This document shows, piece after piece, positions 37,490 to 47,165 of a stretch of 64,000 nucleotides of DNA. Both the position numbers and the translations under genes were made by a program. The notes below the pieces were generated by a model. That model was not told where the DNA came from. It ran no database searches and worked only from the letters and a program-made list of their open reading frames with translations. The stretch comes from Paraburkholderia sp. NMBU_R16 (lineage in GTDB: Bacteria; Pseudomonadota; Gammaproteobacteria; Burkholderiales; Burkholderiaceae), in the NCBI RefSeq assembly GCF_013282575.1, contig NZ_JAAAYE010000013.1:1-64000 (forward strand), read 5' to 3'. Position 1 is the stretch's first letter. Each line of letters opens with the position of its first letter.

Positions 37490-38503
37490 ATGGATCGCGT
37501 TCTCATCGTGAAGGTCACATCGCTCGGCGATATCGTGCACGCGCAGCCGCTCGTGGACGATTTGCGCCGCAACTTTCCCGGGCTGAGCATCGACTGGGCC
37601 GCCGACGCCGCGTTCGCAGAGGTTTTGCGATGGAATCCGGGGATCGATCGTGTGCTTTGCGCGCCTTTGCGTCGTTTCAAGTCGCAGCGCGGTTTGACTG
37701 ACTTCAAGCGCATCGCCGCATCGATTGCGGAATTACGGCGCGTCCGGTATGACGCGGTCATCGACGTGCACGGCGTCTACAAGAGCGCCATCATTGCGTT
37801 TCTCGCCCGCGCCCGCGCACGATACGGCTACCGGTCGGCGGACCTGGGCGAAAAAGGTGCGGCGTTCGCTTATTCGAGGCGATTCGCTCGGCCTGCCGAG
37901 CGCAACGCGTGGGAAGGCTTGCGCGAGAGCGTCGGGCAGGCTTTCGGCTATTCGATCGACACGCCGCCTCGGTTCGGCCTGAAGATACCGGCTCCCGCTG
38001 CGATTCCCGCTGCCGTCCGGCATGGGGCGTTCGCGATGTTTTTTCACGCGACCTCGTGCGATGACAAGAAGTGGCCGCTTCAGCACTGGCAGCGGCTCGG
38101 GATTCAGTTGCGGGCCCAGGGTCTTCGGGCTCTGCTCCCTTGGGGCTCGCAGGCCGAATATGCCGAAGCCCTCGCCATTGCGGAGGGCATCCCCGATGCG
38201 CTCGTGCTGCCGCGACTGTCGGTGCTCGAAATCGCGCAGCACATCGAACTCGCGTCGCTCATCGTCGGCACCGATACCGGCTTCGTGCACCTTGCCGCCG
38301 CGCTCCGTCAGCCTACGGTCATGATCTTTACGGCGACTTCGCGCCGCCATTTCGGTGTCAGCCTGCCCGGTACCGCGGTGTCGGTCGGAGACGAGGGCGA
38401 CGTGCCATCCGTCGGCGCAGTTGCCGACGCCGTCGCTTCCGTATGGCGGCCGGCCGAAACCGGACAAACGCCACGCATCGCCGCCTCGAGCATCGAGGTC
38501 TGA
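37490..38503 (+). CDS. waaC: ADP-heptose:LPS heptosyltransferase I
   Basis: This 337-residue family 9 glycosyltransferase adds the first heptose to Kdo in the inner core. It opens DRVLIVKVTSLGDIVHAQPL, the WaaC signature in which Asp in the SLGD segment is catalytic, and has the nucleotide-sugar segment IVGTDTGFVHLAAALRQPTV. It is cytoplasmic and membrane-associated. The preceding in-frame open stretch overlaps the GT4 gene in another frame and is not coding. The ATG follows GGAAAG. Confidence 0.94.
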   Translation: MDRVLIVKVTSLGDIVHAQPLVDDLRRNFPGLSIDWAADAAFAEVLRWNPGIDRVLCAPLRRFKSQRGLTDFKRIAASIAELRRVRYDAVIDVHGVYKSAIIAFLARARARYGYRSADLGEKGAAFAYSRRFARPAERNAWEGLRESVGQAFGYSIDTPPRFGLKIPAPAAIPAAVRHGAFAMFFHATSCDDKKWPLQHWQRLGIQLRAQGLRALLPWGSQAEYAEALAIAEGIPDALVLPRLSVLEIAQHIELASLIVGTDTGFVHLAAALRQPTVMIFTATSRRHFGVSLPGTAVSVGDEGDVPSVGAVADAVASVWRPAETGQTPRIAASSIEV

Positions 38504-38593
38504 TCGCGTGCCTCGTTACGCCGTCTGGCCGAGGCCGGAGGGCGGTGGTTGTGCACCGTGCGGTTGGACGGGATCCGGCCTATCGGCGTACGG

Positions 38594-38599
38594 TATACT
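38594..38599 (+). promoter_or_regulatory. -10 element upstream of the second GT9 gene
   Basis: TATACT lies 165 bases upstream of the GT9 gene at 38765 in the 261-bp gap after waaC. The spacing of the nearest TTGGAC (24 bases) is too long for a good -35, so this is weak. Confidence 0.35.
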
Positions 38600-38764
38600 G
38601 GCAAGCTTCCGAACGGGGCCGACGGCGGCCATGCCGGGTCCTGAGCATCGAGCGTATCCCATAAAGGAGTGACGCCGCGACAGTACGGACCGCTGGTTGC
38701 GGTGCGACGGTGTGTCTCGCCTCGAGGACTACACAACGAATGGCGGGGCGGGATTAGTTAGCCA

Positions 38765-39892
38765 ATGAGTCGACTGTTAGGACGTATTCAGATCTTTGCG
38801 CGTGCATTGCCGCGGCTCGCGCTCAAGCCTTTTCGCCGCAAGTGCCTGCGGCCTCGCCGAATCTTGATTGCGCATCATCTCTTGCTCGGCGATACGCTTT
38901 TGCTCACGCCGTTGCTCGCGAAGCTGCGCGGTCTTTATCCGGACGCGCAAATCGCGCTCGCTTGTCCGAAGGCGATCGTGCCGCTCTACGCGGGCCGCCC
39001 GTTCGGCCTCGATGCCCTGCCGTTCGATCCGCGCGACCCGCGTACCGTCAGTAACGTGTTGCGCTCGGGCCCCTACGATCTCGGCATCGTCACCGGGGAC
39101 AATCGTCATAGTTGGCTTGCGTACGCTGCGCGCTGCCGCTGGATCGTCGCGCATGCCGGCGACAGACCGGCATGGAAGAACTGGCCCGTCGACGAACTGA
39201 TCGCCTATCCGGAGCAACCGGCGGCGTGGGCCGATCTCGCGGCCGATCTCGTGCCGGGCGAGGCTCCGCCCCTTTACCGCCCCGAATTCTGGCCTGCGCC
39301 CGCGCCCGTGATATTCGACGATTCATTGCGGCCGCATACGCCCTATGTCGTGCTGCACCCCGGGGCGAGTACGGCGGTCAAGCGGTGGCCGATCGAGCGC
39401 TGGCGCGAACTCGCGTCGCGTGTCGAAGCGCTCGGCTATCGTGTCGTCTGGAGCGGAGGGGCGAGCGAAGCCGAACTCGTCCGGCAAATCGATCCCGATT
39501 CGTCGCGGTTGAATTTCGCAGGGCGTCTCGGCCTGGCCGATCTGTGGCATTTGTTTGCCGGGGCCAGGGCGCTAGTCTGCCCGGACACGGGAACGGCGCA
39601 TCTCGCCCGCCTGATCGGCACGCCGGCCATCACGCTTTTCGGTCCTGGCAACGCGCAGATTCATGGGGCCGGACGTTATTGGAGCGCCGCGCCCTTCGTG
39701 CCGGTGACGATTGCGGACATGCCGTGCCGCAATCAGCCGGGTATCTTTCGCCGCGAACTCGCCTGGGTGCGGCGCTGCGATCGCGATACGACGACTTGCC
39801 TCGATTGGCGCGGCGACCACGCGGGCTGCATGGGACGGCTCAGCGTCGACGCGGTGAACGAGGCATTGAAAGCCGCACTGGAGGCGGCATGA
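38765..39892 (+). CDS. glycosyltransferase family 9 (heptosyltransferase-like)
   Basis: This 375-residue GT-B enzyme of family 9 has LIAHHLLLGDTLLLTPLL at its start, with the family's G-D pair, the LHPGASTAVKRWP acceptor-side segment, and VCPDTGTAHLARLIGTPAI in the donor site. It is a heptosyltransferase of the WaaF/WaaQ class, but it could not be assigned to one linkage. A basic N-terminal stretch (about residues 1-30) suggests membrane association. Its stop overlaps the ATG of waaL (ATGA). There is no obvious ribosome-binding site. Confidence 0.88.
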   Translation: MSRLLGRIQIFARALPRLALKPFRRKCLRPRRILIAHHLLLGDTLLLTPLLAKLRGLYPDAQIALACPKAIVPLYAGRPFGLDALPFDPRDPRTVSNVLRSGPYDLGIVTGDNRHSWLAYAARCRWIVAHAGDRPAWKNWPVDELIAYPEQPAAWADLAADLVPGEAPPLYRPEFWPAPAPVIFDDSLRPHTPYVVLHPGASTAVKRWPIERWRELASRVEALGYRVVWSGGASEAELVRQIDPDSSRLNFAGRLGLADLWHLFAGARALVCPDTGTAHLARLIGTPAITLFGPGNAQIHGAGRYWSAAPFVPVTIADMPCRNQPGIFRRELAWVRRCDRDTTTCLDWRGDHAGCMGRLSVDAVNEALKAALEAA

Positions 39893-41145
39893 CGAACATC
39901 CGCGCGGCGCTTGTCCGCTCGCTGTGGCTTTCTTGTCCGCTCATTGCGTTCGCGGCGATGTTCGGCCATATGACGGGAATCATCAATACGGGTCTCGCGC
40001 TGACCGGCCTGGGCGTGGCCGTCGCTGCCGGGTCGGAGCCTCGATCGTTGGCTCGATGGCCGCTCGCCTTGCCGATCGGCTTGTGGGCGGCATGGAGCCT
40101 CGCGGCTGTCGCATGGTCTGCCTATCCTGCGTTGAGCCGGCACGCATGGTTCGACGAGGTTTTGTATCCGCTCGTCACGTTTTGGGGCTTTTGGTTGTTC
40201 GCGCAACGCGTTGGCCGGCCCGTCTGGGCAGCGTGGGCGTGCTGGGCCGCCTGCCTGCTGCTCGCGGCGATCAGCGCTATCTATCTCGGGCATTTACAGC
40301 CTCCCACGCCCGAGACTTTCCCGCTGCATTTCTACGCGCGCGTCGGCCATACGAGCACGCTAGCGATTTTTGCGATTCCGTTGTTCGCGGGGCTCATGAT
40401 GGGCGAGCGCACCCGGCCCTTCGGGCTGGTGGGCGTGGCATTGTGTGTGTTTATCGGTTTTGCCACGTTGAATCGGTTTTTTTGGCCGGCTGTTGCAGCG
40501 ACGCTTTTCGTCGCGGCTTTTCCGATTTATCGGCGACGTCTCCAATACGCGCTGGCCGTTTTGATAGCCTTGTCCGCAATTGGCGGGATGCTGGCGATCT
40601 ACGGTGGCGCGTTACGCTTTGGCGAGCAGGCAGCGGCAGCAGCATCGAGTCAGGCCGGAGCGGCCGCGCAGCCGCACGAGGTGCCGCCGTCGCTCGTGGC
40701 GTTCGACGATGCGGTCCGCTCCGATACGCGGCCCAAACTCTGGGCCTTTTACGGCCGCGAGGCGCTTCGTCATGCCTGGCTCGGTGTAGGATTCGGCAAA
40801 CCGTTGCCGGGCTTGGCGCTGCGTTCAGACATGCCGCCGGAGCTGCTCGCTCTCGAGCCCCAGGCTCCCACGCATGCCCACAATCTGTTCCTGAATACCT
40901 GGCTGCAGAGCGGGGTGGTCGGGGTGGTGTTGCAAAGTGTGCTGCTCGTGGCGTTGATGCTGCGCTACTGGCGGCTGCGGCGAGCCGATCCGTGTATCGC
41001 CGCGGCTGGTATCGCGCTCGTCGTTGGCATGGTCACGAAGAATTTCACCGACGACTTCATGTGGAAGACGACGATGCTTGCTTTTTGGGCGTTCGCTGGT
41101 CTGCTGTTGGGCGCAGGCGAACGCGGACGCCATGAATCGAACTAG
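39889..41145 (+). CDS. waaL: O-antigen ligase family protein
   Basis: This 418-residue inner-membrane protein has about eleven hydrophobic segments and a large periplasmic loop near residues 240-320. The loop is followed by THAHNLFLNTWLQSGVVGV, the conserved His-Asn-x2-Leu pattern of WaaL ligases in which the His is essential. The enzyme joins O-antigen to lipid A-core on the periplasmic face. A Wzy polymerase has the same Wzy_C domain, but position between core glycosyltransferases favours WaaL. Its ATG overlaps the preceding stop, and the next gene starts 14 bp before its end. Confidence 0.85.
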   Translation: MTNIRAALVRSLWLSCPLIAFAAMFGHMTGIINTGLALTGLGVAVAAGSEPRSLARWPLALPIGLWAAWSLAAVAWSAYPALSRHAWFDEVLYPLVTFWGFWLFAQRVGRPVWAAWACWAACLLLAAISAIYLGHLQPPTPETFPLHFYARVGHTSTLAIFAIPLFAGLMMGERTRPFGLVGVALCVFIGFATLNRFFWPAVAATLFVAAFPIYRRRLQYALAVLIALSAIGGMLAIYGGALRFGEQAAAAASSQAGAAAQPHEVPPSLVAFDDAVRSDTRPKLWAFYGREALRHAWLGVGFGKPLPGLALRSDMPPELLALEPQAPTHAHNLFLNTWLQSGVVGVVLQSVLLVALMLRYWRLRRADPCIAAAGIALVVGMVTKNFTDDFMWKTTMLAFWAFAGLLLGAGERGRHESN

Positions 41146-42421
41146 CGCCGGCGCATTGGGAGGGAGCGACGCACGGGGCGATGCCGCCCGCCCCGTGCGT
41201 CCGGTACGCATTCTCTTCCATATCAACGATTTCGGGCGGGGAGGCACCGAGACGGCGCTTCTCGCATGGATCAATGCATTGGACAGGCGATGCTTCGTCC
41301 CGGCGGTGTCGGTGGCGTACCCGACTGACGATCTCGATTTCTGGCGCGGGCATTCGTTGCCCCCGGACGTAAAGGTGCATGTCCTCGCGCGGTCGCGCTG
41401 GAGCCATGTATTGCATCAGGCGCAGCGGTATCGCAAGCTTGGTAAATTCGAGAAGCTCGTGCATAAGCTGAGTACGCATGCCGCGATCCGCCCCCTGGTC
41501 GCGAGGCGTTTCCTGCAGCTCGCGAGCCGGCATGACATCGTTTGCGATTTCGACCTTTCGTTGCGGCACATTGCCGGACGGGCGGGCGTACCGTGGATCG
41601 GCGTCAGTCATTACAGCTTTGCCGCCCGACTCGGAAACAAGTCGGTAGGCCACCGGACCCGGCGTATCCGGCAATTCGAGCGTTATGCCGCCGTGGCGGT
41701 GCTCACGCCGGATATGTTGAGGGAAGCGCGCGGCCTTTTCCGCGGCACCGGGGCGCGTGCAGAGGAACTGCCGAACGTAATTCAGATCGACTCGATCCGT
41801 CGGCGCGCCGAGGAACCCGTGCCCAAGCCCGACTCGCCGTTTATCGTATCCGTTGCGCGCCTCGACGAAGGGCAAAAGGATCATCGGACGCTGTTGCGTG
41901 CATACGCGAAAGCGCGTGAGCGATTGCCGGGGATCGGCCAACTGCTGCTGATCGGCGAAGGCCCTGACCGTGCCTCGCTCGAGGCATTGGCTAGGGAACT
42001 CGGTGTTCACGATGCGGTTCGCTTTCTCGGTTTTTGCAGTAACCCATTCCCTTACATTCGCGCTGCGGAGATGCTGGTGCTGAGCAGCCGGTACGAAGGC
42101 TTCGGTATGGTTCTCGGCGAGGCCATGGCGCTCGGCACCCCGGTCATCTCGGCCGATTGCCCGACGGGGCCGCGCGATTTGCTCGAAGGCGGCGAAGCCG
42201 GGCTGCTGGTGAAGCCGGGCGACGCGGACGGCATGTGCGAGGCGATGATTCGCTTGAGTGTCGATGGGCAGTTGCGCGATACCGTGAGACGACGCGCGCA
42301 AGACAAGGTCCGGACATTTTCGCCGTCGAGTGCGAACGCGCGCATGCTCGCGCTCGCGCAGCGATTCTGTCCGGGTATCTTCGAGGCATCGGGCCGCAGT
42401 TCGGCCGCAATCGCCGGTTGA
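41132..42421 (+). CDS. glycosyltransferase family 4 (LPS core)
   Basis: This 429-residue GT-B enzyme of family 4 has FHINDFGRGGTETAL at the N-terminal loop, VARLDEGQKDHRTLLRA at the start of the donor domain, and the E-x7-E motif in SRYEGFGMVLGEAMALGTPV. The sequence is WaaB-like or WcaA-like in form, and the sugar is unknown. It overlaps waaL by 14 bp, which couples the two in translation, and the next gene follows after 25 bp. Confidence 0.88.
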   Translation: MNRTSAGALGGSDARGDAARPVRPVRILFHINDFGRGGTETALLAWINALDRRCFVPAVSVAYPTDDLDFWRGHSLPPDVKVHVLARSRWSHVLHQAQRYRKLGKFEKLVHKLSTHAAIRPLVARRFLQLASRHDIVCDFDLSLRHIAGRAGVPWIGVSHYSFAARLGNKSVGHRTRRIRQFERYAAVAVLTPDMLREARGLFRGTGARAEELPNVIQIDSIRRRAEEPVPKPDSPFIVSVARLDEGQKDHRTLLRAYAKARERLPGIGQLLLIGEGPDRASLEALARELGVHDAVRFLGFCSNPFPYIRAAEMLVLSSRYEGFGMVLGEAMALGTPVISADCPTGPRDLLEGGEAGLLVKPGDADGMCEAMIRLSVDGQLRDTVRRRAQDKVRTFSPSSANARMLALAQRFCPGIFEASGRSSAAIAG

Positions 42422-42446
42422 ACCGGCGTAATTCATTCTTCGCGTC

Positions 42447-43622
42447 GTGAACGAGTCGGCTGCCCCTCCCAATCCTCCGCGCACGGTCGCCGTCGTGTGC
42501 ACCCAGCGCATCGGCGACGTTTTGCTCGCCACGGCGTTGGTGCGATCGATCAAGCGACAGTGGCCCAACGCCGAGATCGATATGATCGTCTATCGCGGTA
42601 CCGAGGGTGTACTCGAGCACAATCCCGACCTCAGAAAGATCGTTACGGTTGCGCGCCGCGCGTCGTGGCGCGAGCGGCTCGCGAGCGCGGCGCGTCTTTG
42701 GCGCAGCTACGATATCGCCTGCGCCACGCTCGACTCGAGCCGTTGCCGTTTTTATGCCTGGGCAGCCGGGCGGTGGCGTGTCGGACTCTTCGATCCCGAT
42801 CGTCCAAAACGCGCGACCCGGTTTTTGTTGCATCGTCTGGCGCCGGACGAGCATCGGCGCGTTCATACGGTGACGAGCTATCTTGCCCTGGCGCCGGTTC
42901 TCGGCGTCGCACCGGTGGGCGAGGTGGTGGCTCCGGGGATCGGCGACGATCCTATCCGCCGGGCCGCATTCGACGCCCGGTTCGCGGCAGGCCGTGGCAC
43001 GCCGCCGCGTCCGCTTGTCGTCGTCCATCCCTATCCGATGTTTGCCTACAAGCAGTGGCATGCGCAAGGATGGTTGCAACTGATCGACTGGCTGCGCACC
43101 CAGGGCTTTGTCGTTGCGCTGAGCGGCGGGCCGGCGTCCGCCGAGGTCGAGTACGCGCGACGCATTGCCGAGTCGGCGGGCGAGCCGGTCATGAACTTCG
43201 TCGGCCAATTGAGCCTTGGCGAGACCGCCGAAATGATCAGGCGCGCCGTACTTTTCGTTGGGCCGGACACCGGTGTCACGCATATCGCCGCCGCGTGCGG
43301 TACACCGACGGTGGCGCTGTTCGGGCCGTCAAATCCTTGTCGTTGGGGGCCGTGGCCGCGCGACTGGCCTGCCGGCAACGAACCCTGGCCGCTGCGCGGG
43401 TCGGGCCGCCGCGGCAACGTGTTCCTGTTGCAAGGCGAGGGAGATTGTGTGCCATGCAAGGCGGAAGGGTGCGAGCGGCACCTCGCGAGCGAGAGCCGCT
43501 GTCTGACCGAACTCGACGCGAAGCGGGTAATCGATGCGGCGAAGCTCATGCTCGGTCTTCCGACTGCATCAGCCGCTGGCGACACACAGCCGCTGGTTCG
43601 CCTCCCGGTCGAACGCGGCTGA
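42447..43622 (+). CDS. glycosyltransferase family 9 (heptosyltransferase-like)
   Basis: This 391-residue family 9 enzyme has VVCTQRIGDVLLATALVRSI at its start, FVGPDTGVTHIAAACGTPTV in the donor site, and a Cys-rich C-terminal part (GDCVPCKAEGCERH) that is seen in some WaaQ-like proteins. The start is a GTG without a good ribosome-binding site; no ATG precedes the first strand. It is the third GT9 gene in the block and converges on the GT2 gene with three bases between stops. Confidence 0.87.
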   Translation: MNESAAPPNPPRTVAVVCTQRIGDVLLATALVRSIKRQWPNAEIDMIVYRGTEGVLEHNPDLRKIVTVARRASWRERLASAARLWRSYDIACATLDSSRCRFYAWAAGRWRVGLFDPDRPKRATRFLLHRLAPDEHRRVHTVTSYLALAPVLGVAPVGEVVAPGIGDDPIRRAAFDARFAAGRGTPPRPLVVVHPYPMFAYKQWHAQGWLQLIDWLRTQGFVVALSGGPASAEVEYARRIAESAGEPVMNFVGQLSLGETAEMIRRAVLFVGPDTGVTHIAAACGTPTVALFGPSNPCRWGPWPRDWPAGNEPWPLRGSGRRGNVFLLQGEGDCVPCKAEGCERHLASESRCLTELDAKRVIDAAKLMLGLPTASAAGDTQPLVRLPVERG

Positions 43623-43625
43623 ACC

Positions 43626-44420
43626 TCAGCGCCGCTCGTTTTGCCGCGCCAGCCACGCGAGTTTGACGAACCGGTAATAAACCGTCTGCGCGTTGAACAC
43701 CGCGATCATGAAGCCCGCGCGCCCGTCGCTATAGCCGCGGCGCAGCACATACGTGCGCACGAAGGCCCACAGTCCGCGCGCGAGTGCCACGCCCAGCCCT
43801 CCGCGCTCGCCTGCGGCGAAACGCTGGCGTGCTCCGGCGCTCGAGTAGGCATCGAGCTTGCGCAGCACCGTCTCGAAGTCTTCGTACGAGTAATGCAGCA
43901 GCTTGCCTTCGAGCCGTTCGGCCTGCCCATCGAAGACGAGGCGCTCATGAACGAGATCGTCGGAAAAGCGAGCGGCATCACGCCTGAACAAGCGCGGTAT
44001 CCAGTCCGGATACCAGCCGCTGTGGCGGATCCAGTCGCCGCAAAAGCTCGAGAGCCGGTCCACCGCATAGACGCTCGCGCGCGGCGCGCGAAGCGCTTCG
44101 TCGATCGAACGGGCCAACTCGGGCGACACGATCTCGTCGGTATCGATCGATAGCACCCAGTCGGTGTCGAGCGCTGCGACGGCACGGTTTTTCTGCGGCC
44201 CGAAGCCGGGCCAATCCGTCTCGACGAGCACGCGCGCGCCGCGCGCTCGCGCGATGGCGACCGTGGCGTCGCGGCTGCCGCCGTCGACGACGACGATGTC
44301 GTCGGCGAATGCCACGGCATCAAGGCATTGCGCGAGGCGCGCCTCGCTGTCGAGCGCGATGATGGCGACGCCGAGCGTCGGACGGGCTGGGGGCGGGTTC
44401 GTGGCGGACACGGCGGGCAT
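43626..44420 (-). CDS. waaE: glycosyltransferase family 2, WaaE/KdtX-like
   Basis: This 264-residue GT-A enzyme has the opening [28 protein letters not shown] in the nucleotide site and the DxD motif in [12 protein letters not shown]. It fits the WaaE/KdtX group, which adds a beta-glucose to heptose I of the inner core. A C-terminal amphipathic stretch ([17 protein letters not shown]) suggests membrane contact. It is on the opposite strand to the other core genes and divergent from msbA. Confidence 0.85.
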   Translation of the reverse strand: MPAVSATNPPPARPTLGVAIIALDSEARLAQCLDAVAFADDIVVVDGGSRDATVAIARARGARVLVETDWPGFGPQKNRAVAALDTDWVLSIDTDEIVSPELARSIDEALRAPRASVYAVDRLSSFCGDWIRHSGWYPDWIPRLFRRDAARFSDDLVHERLVFDGQAERLEGKLLHYSYEDFETVLRKLDAYSSAGARQRFAAGERGGLGVALARGLWAFVRTYVLRRGYSDGRAGFMIAVFNAQTVYYRFVKLAWLARQNERR

Positions 44421-44529
44421 GGGTCGCGTCGTGGAAAGTGAGCGGAGTATACAGTCCGGAGCGTGTCTCGAAGGTCCCGCATGCTTCGGGTGTCGGCGCC
44501 CCGCGGCCGCGCGCCGGCGGCCGGGCAGC

Positions 44530-44535
44530 TATAAT
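44530..44535 (+). promoter_or_regulatory. -10 element for msbA
   Basis: TATAAT, a consensus -10, lies about 75 bases upstream of the TTG start of msbA in the gap to the divergent GT2 gene. No -35 is recognisable. Confidence 0.5.
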
Positions 44536-44610
44536 GCACCGGTTTTGAAGGCTGCACGCGCTCTCGCGCGCATACGGGCACGGCAACGAAGGAACGGGCG
44601 AAGGAATCAG

Positions 44611-46392
44611 TTGGAAACCGAAAACACCCTGCGCAAGGCGATAGGCGAGAGCGGAACGTCGCCCGCATCCGTGCTCAAACGGCTTTGGCCGTACATCAAA
44701 CCGAACGTGTGGGTCGTGCTGCTGGCGGTCGTCACAATGGGCGTGAGCTCCGCGACCGACGCGGGCATCCCCGCGCTGCTCAAGCCGCTGCTCGACCACG
44801 GTTTCGGCGCGAAGGCGAGTGTGAGCGCGAAATGGCTCGTGCCCCTGGCCGTCATCGGGCTCGCGCTCGTACGCGGCGTGTCGCAATATGCGTCCGGGTA
44901 TCTGCTCTCGTATGTGTCGAACCGCATCTTGCTGCAATTGCGGCTCACGATGTTCGAGCGGATGATCCACACGAGCGCATCGTTCTTTCAGCGGGAGACG
45001 GCAAGCACCGTCATCAACGCGATCGTCTTCGAGGTCAATCAGATCCTGAGCGTGCTGACCGGCGTGATGGTGACGCTCGTGCGCGATACGCTGACGGTCG
45101 TCTTCCTGCTCGGCTACCTGTTTTATCTGAACTGGCGGCTCACGCTCATCGTGGCGGTGATCCTGCCCGGCATCGGCTGGATCGTCAGCAAGATCAACCG
45201 GCGTTTGCGCCGTCTCGGACGCGAGCAACAAACGCTCACCAACGAACTCTCCTATATCGTCGAAGAGACGGTGGGCGGCTATAAAGTCGTCAAGGTCCAT
45301 AACGGCGAGCCTTACGAAATCGATCGTTTCACCGAAATGAGCAAACGCCTGAGGGGCTATGCCATGCGGATGACGGTCTCCGGCGGTCTCGCGCAGCCGC
45401 TCACGCAGTTCCTCGCGTCGATCGCGCTTGCCATCGTCATTACGATTGCAGTCGTGCAATCGGCAAACGACCAGACGACGGTGGGCGGCTTCGTCGCATT
45501 CGTCACTTCCATGCTGCTCGTCATTTCGCCGCTCAAGCATCTGATCGACGTCAATCAGCCGCTGCAGCGCGGTATGACCGCAGCCGAGCTGATCTTCGGC
45601 CTCATCGACGAGCCGGCCGAGCCCCACGGCGGTACCCGCGAGCTGCCGACCTCGCGCGGCGAGATCGAGTTCCGCGACGTATCTTTCTCCTACGGCACCA
45701 CCGATCAGCCGATTCTTAAAAACGTCTCGATCAAAGTGGCGCCGGGCGAGATGGTGGCGCTCGCCGGGCCGTCGGGCAGCGGCAAGACGACGCTCGTCAA
45801 CCTGTTGCCGCGCTTTTTCGATCCGACCGCCGGAACGATTCTCGTCGACGGTGTGCCGATTGCCGAATACGACATTCACGCCTTGCGCGCGCAGATGGCG
45901 ATGGTGAGCCAGGACGTCGTGCTGTTCAACGACTCCATCGCGGCTAACGTTGCGTACGGCGAGACGCCCGATCGCGAGCGCGTCGACGCGGCGCTGCGGG
46001 CGGCCAACCTGGCGGATGCCGTCGCAGCCATGCCGAACGGCATCGATACCGTCATCGGCGGCAATGGCATGCGGCTTTCGGGCGGACAGCGGCAGCGTCT
46101 CGCGATTGCGCGGGCGATCTACAAAGATGCGCCGATCCTGATTCTCGACGAAGCGACCTCAGCGCTCGATTCCGAGTCCGAGCGCCATGTGCAGGCCGCA
46201 TTGGAGACGCTGATGGAAGGCCGTACGACGCTCGTGATTGCGCATCGGCTTTCGACGATCGAGCGGGCCGATCGCATTCTCGTCATGGAAGCGGGCCGCA
46301 TCGCGGAAGAGGGCAGCCATGCGGATCTGCTGCGACGCGATGGCCTTTACGCGCATCTGCATCGCATCCAGTACCAGCAGCAGGCCGCCTGA
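44611..46392 (+). CDS. msbA: lipid A export ATP-binding/permease protein
   Basis: This 593-residue half-transporter flips lipid A-core across the inner membrane. Six membrane helices (about residues 25-320) are followed by the ATPase with Walker [10 protein letters not shown], the signature [14 protein letters not shown] and Walker [13 protein letters not shown]. The start is TTG, preceded by AAGGA with six bases of spacing; no ATG or GTG lies in the same place, and an upstream frame extension overlaps the GT2 gene. It completes the LPS block by exporting the finished core. Confidence 0.94.
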   Translation: METENTLRKAIGESGTSPASVLKRLWPYIKPNVWVVLLAVVTMGVSSATDAGIPALLKPLLDHGFGAKASVSAKWLVPLAVIGLALVRGVSQYASGYLLSYVSNRILLQLRLTMFERMIHTSASFFQRETASTVINAIVFEVNQILSVLTGVMVTLVRDTLTVVFLLGYLFYLNWRLTLIVAVILPGIGWIVSKINRRLRRLGREQQTLTNELSYIVEETVGGYKVVKVHNGEPYEIDRFTEMSKRLRGYAMRMTVSGGLAQPLTQFLASIALAIVITIAVVQSANDQTTVGGFVAFVTSMLLVISPLKHLIDVNQPLQRGMTAAELIFGLIDEPAEPHGGTRELPTSRGEIEFRDVSFSYGTTDQPILKNVSIKVAPGEMVALAGPSGSGKTTLVNLLPRFFDPTAGTILVDGVPIAEYDIHALRAQMAMVSQDVVLFNDSIAANVAYGETPDRERVDAALRAANLADAVAAMPNGIDTVIGGNGMRLSGGQRQRLAIARAIYKDAPILILDEATSALDSESERHVQAALETLMEGRTTLVIAHRLSTIERADRILVMEAGRIAEEGSHADLLRRDGLYAHLHRIQYQQQAA

Positions 46393-46395
46393 GCG

Positions 46396-46428
46396 GGGTA
46401 TGACCGCTCGCTCGAAACGCTCATACCC
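46396..46428. terminator. candidate terminator after msbA
   Basis: An 8-bp perfect stem (GGGTATGA with TCATACCC) with a 17-base loop lies just after the msbA stop and before the convergent small gene. There is no T run, so confidence is low. Confidence 0.3.
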
Positions 46429-46440
46429 TCCCGCCCACGC

Positions 46441-46767
46441 TCAGACACCACCGGTCACGAGCGGTAAGACGGTGAGATCGGGATGGGTGCCGTCGACGAT
46501 GCTGCGCCCGATGTGCACCGCCTCTTCCCACGCCGCGGCTTCGCTCTCGAAGGCTTCCTCGCCATCGGCATGAAACGGAACGGCGTGACCGGGTAATTTC
46601 GGGTCGGCGCCCGGATGGCAGACGTAACCGATGTACGTATAAGGTGACGAGGCCACGGATGACCGGCCTGCAGCCGGCGCAGCTTCCGGTTCCTTCAGTG
46701 GCGTGGCGACATGGATTTCGAAGCCTTCGTATTCGGTCATCCGCCACGCGAGGGTTTCATCAGACAT
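46441..46767 (-). CDS. conserved hypothetical protein, 108 aa
   Basis: This 108-residue soluble protein is not assigned to a named family. It opens MSDETLAWRMTEYEGFEIHV, has an IGYVCHPGADP segment, and ends DLTVLPLVTGGV. The mix of short strands and an acidic helix (ADGEEAFESEAAAWEEA) suggests a small alpha/beta fold. GGGAG is eight bases upstream of the ATG; an in-frame GTG or ATG further up lacks a site. It converges on msbA. Confidence 0.7.
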   Translation of the reverse strand: MSDETLAWRMTEYEGFEIHVATPLKEPEAAPAAGRSSVASSPYTYIGYVCHPGADPKLPGHAVPFHADGEEAFESEAAAWEEAVHIGRSIVDGTHPDLTVLPLVTGGV

Positions 46768-46848
46768 GGCACCGTCTCCCTGCAAGGAGCGGTCGGGCGA
46801 CAGCGCGGTTGCCGCGCCGGCCGCAAATGTTGCGTTGCCGCGCGGGTC

Positions 46849-47007
46849 TCAGTGCCGATGCCGAACCCTATCCCATAGGCGATGACCGCTCGTGCGGCCG
46901 AGCCATCGTTCACGGCGGTGCTCGCGTTGATAGTGCGACGCCACGATGACGACGGCGGCAATCAGTAAGACGAGGCCGGTCACGATGCTTTCGATCGATT
47001 GGGCCAT
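46849..47007 (-). CDS. small single-pass membrane protein, 52 aa
   Basis: This 52-residue protein has one membrane helix (about residues 8-24, IVTGLVLLIAAVVIVA) followed by an Arg/His-rich basic tail. GGGAGG lies five bases upstream of the ATG, an excellent ribosome-binding site. It is not recognised. The positive tail after the helix predicts a cytoplasmic C-terminus. It is on the same strand as the 108-residue gene, 81 bp upstream of it. Confidence 0.7.
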   Translation of the reverse strand: MAQSIESIVTGLVLLIAAVVIVASHYQREHRRERWLGRTSGHRLWDRVRHRH

Positions 47008-47165
47008 GAGGACCTCCCGATGACTCACCTGCGTCAGTCAATTCTAGGTGATTTGCGAACGGGGGGCTGAGGGACTGGCCGCGTTACGTCTGTAACGGGA
47101 TGACACAAGTCCTCTCGAACGCTATGCGCGACGACGCGCTCTAAGCTGTACGAAGGGGACATATC

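Noticed and set aside
38660-38757. Short GTG-started frame after an AAAGGAG in the waaC-GT9 gap
   Set aside because: The site is good, but the about 30-residue product is Arg-rich with no family; the frame probably lies in a leader.
41057-42568. 503-codon minus-strand frame across the GT4 gene at 41132
   Set aside because: Antisense shadow of a well-conserved glycosyltransferase.
44320-45879. 519-codon minus-strand frame across msbA
   Set aside because: Antisense shadow; no domain, and it also overlaps the GT2 start region.
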